From positions 992,001-1,056,000 of the forward strand of contig NZ_CP118157.1 of NCBI RefSeq assembly GCF_032878875.1: a stretch of 64,000 nucleotides of DNA. The letters run 5' to 3'. Of this stretch, positions 17,823 through 25,341 are shown in pieces. Both the position numbers and the translations under genes were made by a program. How positions within the stretch are numbered: position 1 is the first letter of the stretch; each line of letters starts with the position of its first letter. The DNA is from Microbacterium sp. AB. Lineage in GTDB: Bacteria > Actinomycetota > Actinomycetes > Actinomycetales > Microbacteriaceae. The notes below the pieces were generated by a model. The model worked only from the letters and a program-made list of their open reading frames with translations, did no database searches and was not told where the DNA came from.

Positions 17823-17828
17823 AGTCTA
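17823..17828 (-). promoter_or_regulatory. -10 box TAGACT of the YrdB gene
   Basis: On the minus strand TAGACT is seven bases before the ATG at 17815. A GGAG in the intervening bases makes it unclear whether the transcript is leaderless. Confidence 0.45.
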
Positions 17829-17839
17829 GAACCGCACGC

Positions 17840-18364
17840 TCAGGCCTCGGATCCCGGCTGCGACTCCTCGATCGTGGTGGGAGGCCCGCCCGAGACCGCT
17901 TCGCGGGCGAGCGCCTCGAGGTCCTCGTCCGTGGCGGCGATCTGCGCATCGTGGAGGCGCTGCGCGAGCATCCGCGACACCCCCGACTCCGTGAGCCGGT
18001 CCGTCGAGAGGTCGGCCTGCACCTGCACGAGGATGCCGCGGATCCGTTCGTCCGCCGATGCCGCGGGGACGTCCTCGCGCGGCTCGGTCTGCGCGTCCTC
18101 CCGCCCGAGGGCGGGGTCCTCGGGCAGGGCGGGGCCGACGCCCGCGATGTCGTTCTGCTCGCCGGAATCGGGTGATCCGTCCACCTCGCCCTCGACGTCC
18201 ACGAGGTCGGTCGCTCCGCTGTCGGCTCCGCCCCGGCCCGCGGGGACGCTCCCGTCCGGTGTGATGTCTCCCTGGCCGTCCTCTCCGAGATCCGCGGCGA
18301 GGGGGTCGTCGCCCTGCGTCTCGGGTGCGAGGTCGTCGCCGGCGGGTTCCTGGTGAGTGCTCAT
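17840..18364 (-). CDS. Hypothetical acidic protein, disordered N-terminus
   Basis: 174 aa. The first about 105 residues are low-complexity and dominated by Asp, Glu, Gly and Pro, with no predicted fold. The C-terminal 65 residues (ERIRGILVQVQADLSTDRLTES and following) look helical and well conserved in character: amphipathic segments with LAQRLHDAQIAATDEDLEALAREAV. The start has a strong ribosome-binding site (aggagg, four bases before the ATG). The next gene upstream, 26 bp away on the same strand, is another small acidic protein, so they probably form an operon divergent from the SPFH gene. I do not recognise the function. Confidence 0.75.
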   Translation of the reverse strand: MSTHQEPAGDDLAPETQGDDPLAADLGEDGQGDITPDGSVPAGRGGADSGATDLVDVEGEVDGSPDSGEQNDIAGVGPALPEDPALGREDAQTEPREDVPAASADERIRGILVQVQADLSTDRLTESGVSRMLAQRLHDAQIAATDEDLEALAREAVSGGPPTTIEESQPGSEA

Positions 18365-18390
18365 CGTGCTCCTCCTGTCGTCCGGCGGTC

Positions 18391-18648
18391 TCAGCGCTCG
18401 TCGTCGTCGACGTCGGCGTCCGCCTCGGGTGCGTCCGCATACCCCTCGTCGGCGTCGCGCCGGTCGTCCGGCAGGACGGCGTGGTCGAGCGCCGCGTCGG
18501 GGAGAGGGCCGCGGTCGTCCGCGAGCTCTTCGGGATCGCGGTCGTCCTCCAGCGCGTCGAGCTCCGCGTCGTCGGGCACCTCGCGGCGCTCCGGCGGCTG
18601 GATGGGTCGGGTCTGGATGTCGGGGTCGGTGCCCTCGGCGTTCGACAT
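18391..18648 (-). CDS. Hypothetical small acidic protein
   Basis: 85 aa with about one third Asp and Glu and no hydrophobic core, so probably intrinsically disordered. The start at 18648 is set by gaggagg about five bases upstream; an upstream in-frame ATG at 18717 has no such support. It is co-directional with and just upstream of the 174-aa acidic protein, and divergent from the flotillin-like gene. The composition resembles small halo- or stress-type acidic proteins common in Microbacteriaceae, but I assign no function. Confidence 0.7.
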   Translation of the reverse strand: MSNAEGTDPDIQTRPIQPPERREVPDDAELDALEDDRDPEELADDRGPLPDAALDHAVLPDDRRDADEGYADAPEADADVDDDER

Positions 18649-18715
18649 GGCGTCCTCCTCGTTCGATGTGGGGTCCACTGTGCGCCGGTGCGCTCCCGAT
18701 CTCCACGGGGTTGAC

Positions 18716-18776
18716 ACCGCGCCGCGCGGTGCTCGATGTCCCGCGGTGGTCGATGTCCCGCGGTGGTCGATAGGGT
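18716..18776 (+). promoter_or_regulatory. Tandem 17-bp repeats and -10 box upstream of the SPFH gene
   Basis: Two identical 17-bp units cgatgtcccgcggtggt (18734-18750 and 18751-18767) are followed by the start of a third (cgat), which runs into a TAGGGT -10 box at 18771-18776. A diverged copy (ccgcgcggtgct) precedes them. The array ends exactly at the promoter of the SPFH gene and lies between divergent genes, as expected for tandem binding sites of a regulator. Confidence 0.55.
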
Positions 18777-18851
18777 GGCAGCGAGACCGTCCGCGCCCGA
18801 CGGGCCGGCATCGCGGCGCGCCGCGGACCGTCGCAGCGAAGGGGGTAGTGC

Positions 18852-20330
18852 ATGGACGGGTTCCTTGCCACAGCCGGAGGCGTCGGAGTCGTCGTCGCGA
18901 TCGTGATCGTCGTGGTCGTCGTCGTGGTCGTCGCGCTCGTCGTGACGCTTCTGATGCGCGCGTGGTACAAGGTCGCGCGTGCGGACGAGGCGCTCATCAT
19001 CGTCGGCAAGAAGCAGAAGGCCAAGGACGGCACGTCGTCGAACGTCGCCGTGATCCGCGGCGGCGGCGCGATCGTCAATCCGATCACGCAGCGCGCCGAG
19101 ACGCTGTCGCTGCGCGCGCGTCAGATCATGGTGAAGCCGACGGCGCAGTCGATCCAGGGCGTGACGGTGGACGTCACGGGCGTCGCGCTCGTGAAGATCG
19201 GCTCGACGCCGGAGTCCATCGCGAGCGCGGCCGAGCGCTTCGTCTCGCAGGACGACGCCATCGAGGTCTTCACGACCGAGCAGCTCGAGGGCGCGCTGCG
19301 CGGCGTCGTCGCGACGCTCACCGTCGAGCAGCTCATGCGCGACAGGCAGGAGCTCTCGGACCAGATCGCCGCCCTCATCAAGAGCGATCTGGAGGACCAG
19401 GGACTCGTGCTCGACAGCTTCCAGATCCAGGGGATCACCGACCAGAACGGTTACATCGACGCCCTCGGCGCCGAGGAGGTCTCGAAGGTCAAGCGGCAGG
19501 CGGAGATCGCCCGCATCGACGCCGAGCGTCAGATCAAGGCCCGGGAGATCGCGACGAGCGAAGAGACGCTCATCGAGCAGACCGCGTTCGACCGCAACTC
19601 CGCCGAGGCCGCGGCCGACGTCGGGCAGGCGCGGGCGGAGGCCGAGCAGGCCGAGGCGCTCGCCCGCGCGAAGGCGCAGCAGGGCGTCCTCATGCAGGAG
19701 GCCGAGAACAAGCAGGCCGAGCTCGACGCCGACGTCAAGCGCGTCGCCGACGCGGCCCTCTACGAGCGGCAGAAGCGCGCAGACGCCGACGCCTACGCGC
19801 GCGTCAAGGACGCGGAGGCGCAGGCGCTCATCGCCGACCAGGAGGCGCGCGCGATCCGCGTGAAGGCGGAGGCCGACGCCGAGGCCGTGAGGCTCGAGGG
19901 AGACGCGAAGGCGGCGGCGATCGAGGCGGAGGCGGCGGCCCTGGCGAAGAACCAGGACGCGTTCCTCGCCCAGCGCGCCCTCGACGCTCTCGTGCCCATG
20001 ATGACGGAGTTCGCCAAGGGCTATGCGAACGTCGGCAGCGTCACGGTGCTGTCCGGCTCGGGGTCGGAGGGGGCCAGCGGCCATCTCGCGGGCGAGACCG
20101 CCGTGGGGCTCCGCACGATGTTCGACAGCGTGCAGGCCGCGACGGGCGTCGATCTCGCGGCCGTCATCCAGGGCCATGCGATCGGCCGCGGGGTCGCGGC
20201 GGGCCAGCGGTCAGCGGCGGACGAGCCGACGACGCCGACGCGCGAGCCGAAGGCGCCCGCCGCGGGCGAGGCGACCGCGGACGCCGCACCGCCCGAGGCC
20301 GCAGGGGACGTCGACCCGGCCTCCGCGTAG
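18852..20330 (+). CDS. SPFH/Band 7 domain protein (flotillin-like)
   Basis: 492 aa. One N-terminal transmembrane helix made almost only of Val and Ile (residues about 11-35) is followed by the SPFH domain (about 40-210). A long Ala/Glu-rich coiled coil with AEAEQAEALARAKAQ-type repeats covers about 210-385, followed by an oligomerisation segment and an Ala/Pro tail. This is the layout of flotillins, which organise membrane microdomains and scaffold signalling and transport proteins. There is no adjacent NfeD gene, which often accompanies bacterial flotillins. Start has a good ribosome-binding site (aaggggg). Transcribed alone from a promoter preceded by 17-bp tandem repeats. Confidence 0.9.
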   Translation: MDGFLATAGGVGVVVAIVIVVVVVVVVALVVTLLMRAWYKVARADEALIIVGKKQKAKDGTSSNVAVIRGGGAIVNPITQRAETLSLRARQIMVKPTAQSIQGVTVDVTGVALVKIGSTPESIASAAERFVSQDDAIEVFTTEQLEGALRGVVATLTVEQLMRDRQELSDQIAALIKSDLEDQGLVLDSFQIQGITDQNGYIDALGAEEVSKVKRQAEIARIDAERQIKAREIATSEETLIEQTAFDRNSAEAAADVGQARAEAEQAEALARAKAQQGVLMQEAENKQAELDADVKRVADAALYERQKRADADAYARVKDAEAQALIADQEARAIRVKAEADAEAVRLEGDAKAAAIEAEAAALAKNQDAFLAQRALDALVPMMTEFAKGYANVGSVTVLSGSGSEGASGHLAGETAVGLRTMFDSVQAATGVDLAAVIQGHAIGRGVAAGQRSAADEPTTPTREPKAPAAGEATADAAPPEAAGDVDPASA

Positions 20331-20341
20331 CGGGCGGCGTC

Positions 20342-21499
20342 TCAGGCGCGTCGGTACTGCGATGCCATCGGGCAGTCGAAGGGGTCGCGTGCGGCGAGCC
20401 CGACGCGGTTCAGGTACGCGATGACGATCCCGTATGAGCGCAGGAGGCTCGTCTCGGTGTACGGCACGTCGTTCGAGGCGCAGTAGTCGCGGACGATGTC
20501 GCGCGCCTTCGCGAGGTGGGGGCGGGGCATGCTCGGGAACAGGTGGTGCTCGACCTGGTAGTTCAGCCCGCCCATGAGCCAGGTGGCCCACCAGCCGCCG
20601 GCGATGTTGCGCGAGGTCCGCACCTGCTTCGAGAAGAAGTCGAGCTTCGCTCCCGGGGCGATGACGGGCATCCCCTTGTGGTTGGGGGCGAACGAGGCCC
20701 CCATGTACACGCCGAAGACGGCGAGCTGCACGCCGAGGAAGGCGAACGCCATCCCGAGCGGGAGCATCAGGAAGAGGGGCGTGAGGAACAGCGCGAAGCG
20801 CAGGGCGATGATGCCGAGCTCGATCCAGCGTCCCTTCACGGGGCCGCGCGAGAGCAGGTGCTTCAGGCTGAGGTAGTGGAGATTGAGGCCCTCCATCGTG
20901 AGGAGGGGGAAGAACAGCCATCCCTGCCTGCGCGTGATGAGCCGGCGGATCCCGCGAGCCTGAGCGGCGTCCTCCTCGACGAACGAGATCGTGTCGACCG
21001 CGATGTCGGGATCCTTCCCGACGCGGTTCGGGTTGGCGTGATGACGGCTGTGCTTCGAGTCCCACCAGGAATAGCTCATGCCGATGCTGCCGGCGAGGAT
21101 CCGCGCGAGCCGGTCGTTCGCGGGGCCGGTCGTGAGGATCTGCCGGTGCGCCGCCTCGTGCGCGAGGAAGGCGATCTGCGTGAAGACGATGCCGAGCGCG
21201 CCGGCGATGAGCAGCTGGAACCAGCTGTCGCCGAGCAGGATGAATCCTGTCACGGCTCCTCCCAGCGCGACGAGGATGCCCGCGCCGACGAGGGCGTAGA
21301 AGAGGTGGGCGCGATGCAGGAGGCCCATCTCCCGGACGACCTGCGCGACCTGGGTGTACGCCCGAGCGATGGGAGGGAAGGTGTCGGTGCCCGCGTACGT
21401 CTGACGGACCGCTCCGAGCCGCTGTCCGACGGCTTCTGTCTGGGTAGGGGAGATGAGCTTCTCCTGTCGATCGACAGCCGGTGAGGCCGGGGGAGCCAA
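20342..21499 (-). CDS. Membrane fatty-acid desaturase (acyl-CoA desaturase type)
   Basis: Up to 385 aa. All three di-iron histidine boxes are present: HEAAH, HSRHHANPN (HxxHH type) and QVEHHLFP. The Gln before the third box is typical of front-end and mycobacterial DesA3-like acyl-CoA desaturases. Four transmembrane helices surround the boxes. It introduces a double bond into acyl chains, adjusting membrane fluidity. The start is uncertain: 21499 is a TTG without a ribosome-binding site. A perfect AGGAGA lies five bases before an in-frame ATC codon about 14 codons further in, and no ATG or GTG lies between. The minus-strand -10 candidate TAGCCT is at 21524-21529. Confidence 0.9.
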   Translation of the reverse strand: MAPPASPAVDRQEKLISPTQTEAVGQRLGAVRQTYAGTDTFPPIARAYTQVAQVVREMGLLHRAHLFYALVGAGILVALGGAVTGFILLGDSWFQLLIAGALGIVFTQIAFLAHEAAHRQILTTGPANDRLARILAGSIGMSYSWWDSKHSRHHANPNRVGKDPDIAVDTISFVEEDAAQARGIRRLITRRQGWLFFPLLTMEGLNLHYLSLKHLLSRGPVKGRWIELGIIALRFALFLTPLFLMLPLGMAFAFLGVQLAVFGVYMGASFAPNHKGMPVIAPGAKLDFFSKQVRTSRNIAGGWWATWLMGGLNYQVEHHLFPSMPRPHLAKARDIVRDYCASNDVPYTETSLLRSYGIVIAYLNRVGLAARDPFDCPMASQYRRA

Positions 21500-21607
21500 A
21501 GGCGGATGCCGATCGCTGCCCTCAGGCTAGCCGCTGCCGTATGCGGCGTGGGGTATGCGGAGGGGGTTGCCAGGAGATGGCTACGCGGATGACATCTTCG
21601 CCGCGCG

Positions 21608-21949
21608 CTACGCCCGGTTGCGGGCGACGGCCTCCCGCACGAGCGAGACGAACGCCTCCTCGTCGAGGGCGTCGTGCTCGCGGACGTCGATCGCGCGTCG
21701 CGTGCCGGAGTCGAGGCTCGCGTTGAAGAGCCCGGCGGGGTCGTCCAGCGAGGCGCCCCTCGCGAAGGTCAGCTTGATCTTGTCGCGGTAGGTCTCGACG
21801 GTGCAGATCAGCCCGGACGACGAGAACGTCGGCACCCCGTCGGGGTTCGACGGCTTCCGCCACTTCGTCTCCTCGACCACGTCGGGCTCGGCCCGACGGA
21901 TCAGGGATCGCACCGTCTCGACCCTGCTCCACCGCCAGTCAGCGCTCAT
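21608..21949 (-). CDS. DUF1801 domain protein
   Basis: 113 aa. The pattern VVEETKWRKPSNPDGVPTFSSSGLICTVETYRDKIKLTFARGASL followed by a short helical end matches the DUF1801/YdhG fold (SufE-like SCP family of small cytosolic proteins). In this family the biochemical role is unknown. The start at 21949 was chosen because a minus-strand TATCGT lies seven bases upstream, giving a leaderless message; the frame continues upstream for 25 codons without support. Its promoter sits inside a decayed DUF2255 gene on the other strand. Confidence 0.8.
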   Translation of the reverse strand: MSADWRWSRVETVRSLIRRAEPDVVEETKWRKPSNPDGVPTFSSSGLICTVETYRDKIKLTFARGASLDDPAGLFNASLDSGTRRAIDVREHDALDEEAFVSLVREAVARNRA

Positions 21950-22124
21950 AGGCGACACGATACGCACTCGCGCGGGGCGGCGCGGCGACCTCCACGATGC
22001 GATCGACGCCGAGCTCGCCCGCAAGTACGCCGCCTATCCCCAGTACGTCGCGCCCATCGTGACCGACGTCTCGCACACCGCGACGCTCCGCGTGACGCCG
22101 CTGGCCGGAGACGGCGGGAGCTGA
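21950..22124 (+). pseudogene. 3' remnant of a DUF2255 gene
   Basis: The last about 57 codons of an open frame (ending at the TGA at 22122-22124) read ...IDAELARKYAAYPQYVAPIVTDVSHTATLRVTP.... This matches the conserved C-terminal end of DUF2255/nitroreductase-like proteins (pattern D-x-x-x-x-KY-x-x-x-Y-x-x-P-[MI]-x-x-x-x-x-x-AT-x-RV-x-P). Everything before it is missing, and the sequence upstream is the DUF1801 gene on the opposite strand. There is no start codon or ribosome-binding site close by. It is best read as a truncated leftover. Confidence 0.55.
21957..21962 (-). promoter_or_regulatory. -10 box TATCGT of a leaderless transcript
   Basis: On the minus strand TATCGT is followed by seven bases (gtcgcct) and the ATG of the DUF1801 gene; no ribosome-binding site is present. 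Confidence 0.5.
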
Positions 22125-22165
22125 CGCCGGCCGGCGCGGGCTCTTCGCCCCATCGGCCCGCCGGC

Positions 22166-22996
22166 TCAGCCCCGTCGGGCCTCGAGCCAGCGGGTGAGCT
22201 CCGACGACAGCGCGGCGGGCGCGTCGAGCTGGATGAGATGACCGGCTTCGGGGACGATCGCGAGCGTGGCGTGGGGGATGAGCTCACGCAGACGGTGCGC
22301 CCTGTCGGCGGGGATCCAGGCGTCCTCGGCGCCCCAGACGATGTGCGTCGGCTCGTCGACGTCCCCGTAGAGGGCTTCGACCTCGTCGGTGAACCCCTCG
22401 TCGGCCTGCGCGATCTGGCGGTAGAACGCCGCCTGCCCGGGGCCTTCGTTCCAGGGCCCGACGAGCATGTCCAGGTCGTCGGCTCCGATCCCGTGGTGAC
22501 TCGCCCCCCGGACGTACGCCTCGACGGCTCCGCGGTGGACCGCCTCGGGCAGCTGGGCGAAGACGTCGGAGTGCTGTTTCACGAGCCGGAAGAACGGCGA
22601 CCCCCAAGGGCGGAGCGCGACCACGTCGACGAGACACAGCGACGCGTAGCGGACGCCGTGCAGCAGCCGGGCGCGAAGGGCCACGGCGCCGCCGATGTCG
22701 TGGGCGACGACATGGGGCCGGTCGAGGCGCCATTCGGCGAGCAGGTGGGCGAACAGCTCGCCCTGGGCGCCGAGGTCCACCGCGTGCTCGGCGTGCTTCG
22801 AGGACGCGCCGTAGCCCGGCATGTCCCACAGGTGGACGGTGAAGCGGCGTGCCAGCGCGTCGGCGATCGGCCGCCAGAGCGCGGACGACCACGGAGTGCC
22901 GTGCAGGAACACCAGGGGAGGGCCCTCCCCGAACCGCTCCCACGCGACGGTGCGGTTCCGCCACACGAGCGTCTGGCCGAGGGCGTGAGGAGGCAT
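22166..22996 (-). CDS. Alpha/beta hydrolase with Asp nucleophile (dehalogenase/epoxide hydrolase-like)
   Basis: 276 aa. The oxyanion segment LHGTPWSSALW, the nucleophile elbow AHDIGG and the catalytic His in PEAGHLIQLD are present in order. The nucleophile position (about residue 100) is Asp, not Ser. In this fold an Asp there is typical of haloalkane dehalogenases, fluoroacetate dehalogenases and epoxide hydrolases. The substrate cannot be told. It is a single gene. The minus strand has TACTGT six bases before the ATG with only gtgggg between, pointing to leaderless translation. Confidence 0.85.
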   Translation of the reverse strand: MPPHALGQTLVWRNRTVAWERFGEGPPLVFLHGTPWSSALWRPIADALARRFTVHLWDMPGYGASSKHAEHAVDLGAQGELFAHLLAEWRLDRPHVVAHDIGGAVALRARLLHGVRYASLCLVDVVALRPWGSPFFRLVKQHSDVFAQLPEAVHRGAVEAYVRGASHHGIGADDLDMLVGPWNEGPGQAAFYRQIAQADEGFTDEVEALYGDVDEPTHIVWGAEDAWIPADRAHRLRELIPHATLAIVPEAGHLIQLDAPAALSSELTRWLEARRG

Positions 22997-23002
22997 CCCC
23001 AC

Positions 23003-23008
23003 ACAGTA
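23003..23008 (-). promoter_or_regulatory. -10 box TACTGT of the alpha/beta hydrolase gene
   Basis: Minus-strand TACTGT with six bases (gtgggg) to the ATG at 22996; the spacing matches leaderless genes elsewhere in the window. Confidence 0.45.
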
Positions 23009-23060
23009 GCGGCGCAGGGCGGCGGCCGGGGCCCGTGCCGTGGCGGAGAATGGAGGCACC

Positions 23061-23777
23061 ATGACTGCATCCGAAGACCATGCACGCTGGCGCGCGGAGC
23101 GCCGGGCCGCCGTGACGGCGCCCACGGGCAACCTCGCCCTCGTCGAGACGCGCTGGACGGGGAGCACGCGCCCGGACATCGCGGCCGAGCAGGAGGCGGC
23201 GCCCGCATCCGTGACCGTGACGCCGATCGAGCGCAAGGACATCGTCACGGGCGAGCCCGAACACGGTCTGCGCGTCTGGGACGCCGAATCGCCGGCGATC
23301 CGCGCGTTCCAGGGCATCGACGTGTACGAGTACGACCCCGCCTGGGCGATCGACGCGCAGTTCACGCCCGTCGGGAGCGACCGCACGGTGCCGTTCGAGC
23401 ACATCCGCGACAACGGCGGGACGCGCGACCTCGTCGTCCCGGGCGACATCGCGTTCCGCCGCGAGGGCGTCGACCACCGCTTCGCGGCGTTCGACGACGG
23501 CGGGGCGCTGATCCTCGTGTTCGGCGATCCCACGAACGGCGAGGAGACGTACGGCTCCGGCCGGTTCCTCTTCGTGCGACGCCGCGACGGCGCCGGCTTC
23601 GGGGAGCCGGGAACGGTCATCCTCGACTTCAACAGGGCCTTCGTGCCTCCGTGCGGGTTCTCGGCGCAATACAATTGTCCGTTGCCGCCTGCGCAGAACC
23701 GTTTCACCGTGCCCGTCCGTGCCGGTGAGAGGAACGTCCTGTTCCACGACGGCTTCGACATCTACGCCGCGGCCTGA
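23061..23777 (+). CDS. DUF1684 domain-containing protein
   Basis: 238 aa cytosolic protein. The N-terminal HARWRAERRAAVTAPTGNLALVE and the C-terminal FNRAFVPPCGFSAQYNCPLPPAQNRF segment with the terminal PVRAGER motif are diagnostic of DUF1684. The family has no established biochemical role. Start at 23061 is supported by ggagg six bases upstream. It lies 33 bp before the dipeptide-type binding-protein gene on the same strand, so the two may share a transcript, although there is no functional link that I can name. Confidence 0.85.
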   Translation: MTASEDHARWRAERRAAVTAPTGNLALVETRWTGSTRPDIAAEQEAAPASVTVTPIERKDIVTGEPEHGLRVWDAESPAIRAFQGIDVYEYDPAWAIDAQFTPVGSDRTVPFEHIRDNGGTRDLVVPGDIAFRREGVDHRFAAFDDGGALILVFGDPTNGEETYGSGRFLFVRRRDGAGFGEPGTVILDFNRAFVPPCGFSAQYNCPLPPAQNRFTVPVRAGERNVLFHDGFDIYAAA

Positions 23778-23810
23778 GCCGCGGCACCGCACAGCGCCTC
23801 AGGAGCACCC

Positions 23811-25310
23811 GTGAGAAGTCCCCTCGCCCTCGCCGCGACCGTCCTCGCCTCGGCTCTCGTCCTCGCCGGCTGCTCGTCCGCGGGCACGACGGCCGACGGC
23901 GGCGACAGCGCCGACGCGACCGTCTCCATCGGGTCGCTCTACGAGCCGCAGAACCTCAGCAACACCCAGGGCGGCGGTCAGGGCGTCACGGAGGCCTTCA
24001 ACGGCAACGTCTACGAGGGCCTGTACAAGCTGACCGACGACGGCGAGGTCGAGCCCCTCCTCGCCGACAGCGCGGAGACGAGCGACGACGGGCTCACCTA
24101 CACGATCGCGCTGCGCGACGACGTGACCTTCCACTCCGGCAAGCAGCTGACCTCGTCCGACGTCGCGTCGAGCATCGAGGCCGTGACCGCGGAGGACTCC
24201 CAGTCGGCCCGCAAGTCGGCGTTCGAGGTGATCTCCGGCATCGAGACGCCGGATGACCAGACCGTCGTCTTCACGCTGTCGGAGCCGTCGATCTCCTTCC
24301 TCTACAACCTCAGCTACGTCTGGATCGTGAACGGCGAGGCGGAGGAGCTGACGACGAGCGAGGACGGCACGGGGCCGTACACGCTCGGCGAGTGGAAGCA
24401 GGGCAGCACGCTCACCCTCGACCGGTGGGACGACTACTGGGGCGACCCCGCGGCCAACGCCGAGGTCGTGTTCACGTACTTCACGGACGCCACGGCGCAG
24501 AACAACGCCCTGCTCACGGGCGAGATCGACGTCATCACGAGCGTTCAGAGCCCCGACGCGCTCGCGCAGTTCGAAGGCGACGACGCCTACACCGTCAGCG
24601 AGGGAACGTCGACGACCAAGGAGCTGCTCGCCTTCAACGACCGCGTCGCGCCGTTCGACGATCCCCTCGTCCGGAAGGCGATCTCCTCCGCCATCGACAC
24701 CGAGAAGCTCCTGAGCTCCATCTGGGGCGACTACGGCACGCTCATCGGCTCGATGGTGCCGCCGACCGACCCGTGGTACGAGGACCTCACCGACGTCAAC
24801 CCGTACGACGTCGACCTCGCGAGGGAGCAGCTCGCCGAGGCCGGCTACCCCGACGGCTTCACGTTCACCCTCGACACCCCGAGCTACGACCCGCACCCGG
24901 CCGTGGCCGAGCTCCTCCAGTCGCAGCTCGCCGCCGTCGGCATCACGGTGGAGATCAACACGATCAGCGCGGACGAGTGGTACACGAAGGTGTTCCAGGA
25001 CCGCGACTTCGAGGCGACCCTGCAGGAGCACGTCAACGACCGCGACGTCGTCTGGTACGGCAACCCCGACTTCTACTGGGGCTACGACAACGCCGACGTC
25101 CAGCAGTGGGTCTCCGAGGCGGAGCAGGCGCAGACGACCGACGAGCAGACGGAGCTGCTGAAGAAGGTCAACGAGCAGATCGCGGAGGACGCCGCGAGCG
25201 TGTGGCTCTACCTCTATCCGCAGATCGTGGTGGCGTCGAGCGGGCTCACGGGCTACCCCGTCAACGGCCTGAACTCGCAGTTCTTCGCCTACGACATCGT
25301 CAAGTCCTGA
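23811..25310 (+). CDS. Peptide/opine-type ABC transporter substrate-binding lipoprotein
   Basis: 499 aa family 5 extracellular solute-binding protein. A lipoprotein signal (LVLAGCSS, Cys about residue 21) precedes the conserved entry VSIGSLYEPQNLSNTQGG, the family 5 signature region LADSAETSDDGLTYTIALRDDVTFHSGK and the C-terminal hinge. GTG start with caggag seven bases upstream. It is the first of five genes encoding a complete importer (binding protein, two permeases, two ATPases). Ligands of the family include di- and oligopeptides, nickel, heme and oligosaccharides; nothing here decides between them. Confidence 0.92.
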   Translation: MRSPLALAATVLASALVLAGCSSAGTTADGGDSADATVSIGSLYEPQNLSNTQGGGQGVTEAFNGNVYEGLYKLTDDGEVEPLLADSAETSDDGLTYTIALRDDVTFHSGKQLTSSDVASSIEAVTAEDSQSARKSAFEVISGIETPDDQTVVFTLSEPSISFLYNLSYVWIVNGEAEELTTSEDGTGPYTLGEWKQGSTLTLDRWDDYWGDPAANAEVVFTYFTDATAQNNALLTGEIDVITSVQSPDALAQFEGDDAYTVSEGTSTTKELLAFNDRVAPFDDPLVRKAISSAIDTEKLLSSIWGDYGTLIGSMVPPTDPWYEDLTDVNPYDVDLAREQLAEAGYPDGFTFTLDTPSYDPHPAVAELLQSQLAAVGITVEINTISADEWYTKVFQDRDFEATLQEHVNDRDVVWYGNPDFYWGYDNADVQQWVSEAEQAQTTDEQTELLKKVNEQIAEDAASVWLYLYPQIVVASSGLTGYPVNGLNSQFFAYDIVKS

Positions 25311-25341
25311 CCTGCCGGGGGCTCGCCTCCGCCGCGATCGC

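Noticed and set aside
17826..20177. 783-codon open frame on the minus strand
   Set aside because: Antisense to the SPFH gene and overlapping the two acidic genes in another frame; only low-complexity sequence.
21801..21949. Upstream half of the frame containing the DUF2255 remnant as a real gene
   Set aside because: This half is the antisense of the DUF1801 gene and does not resemble DUF2255; only the part after about 21950 does.
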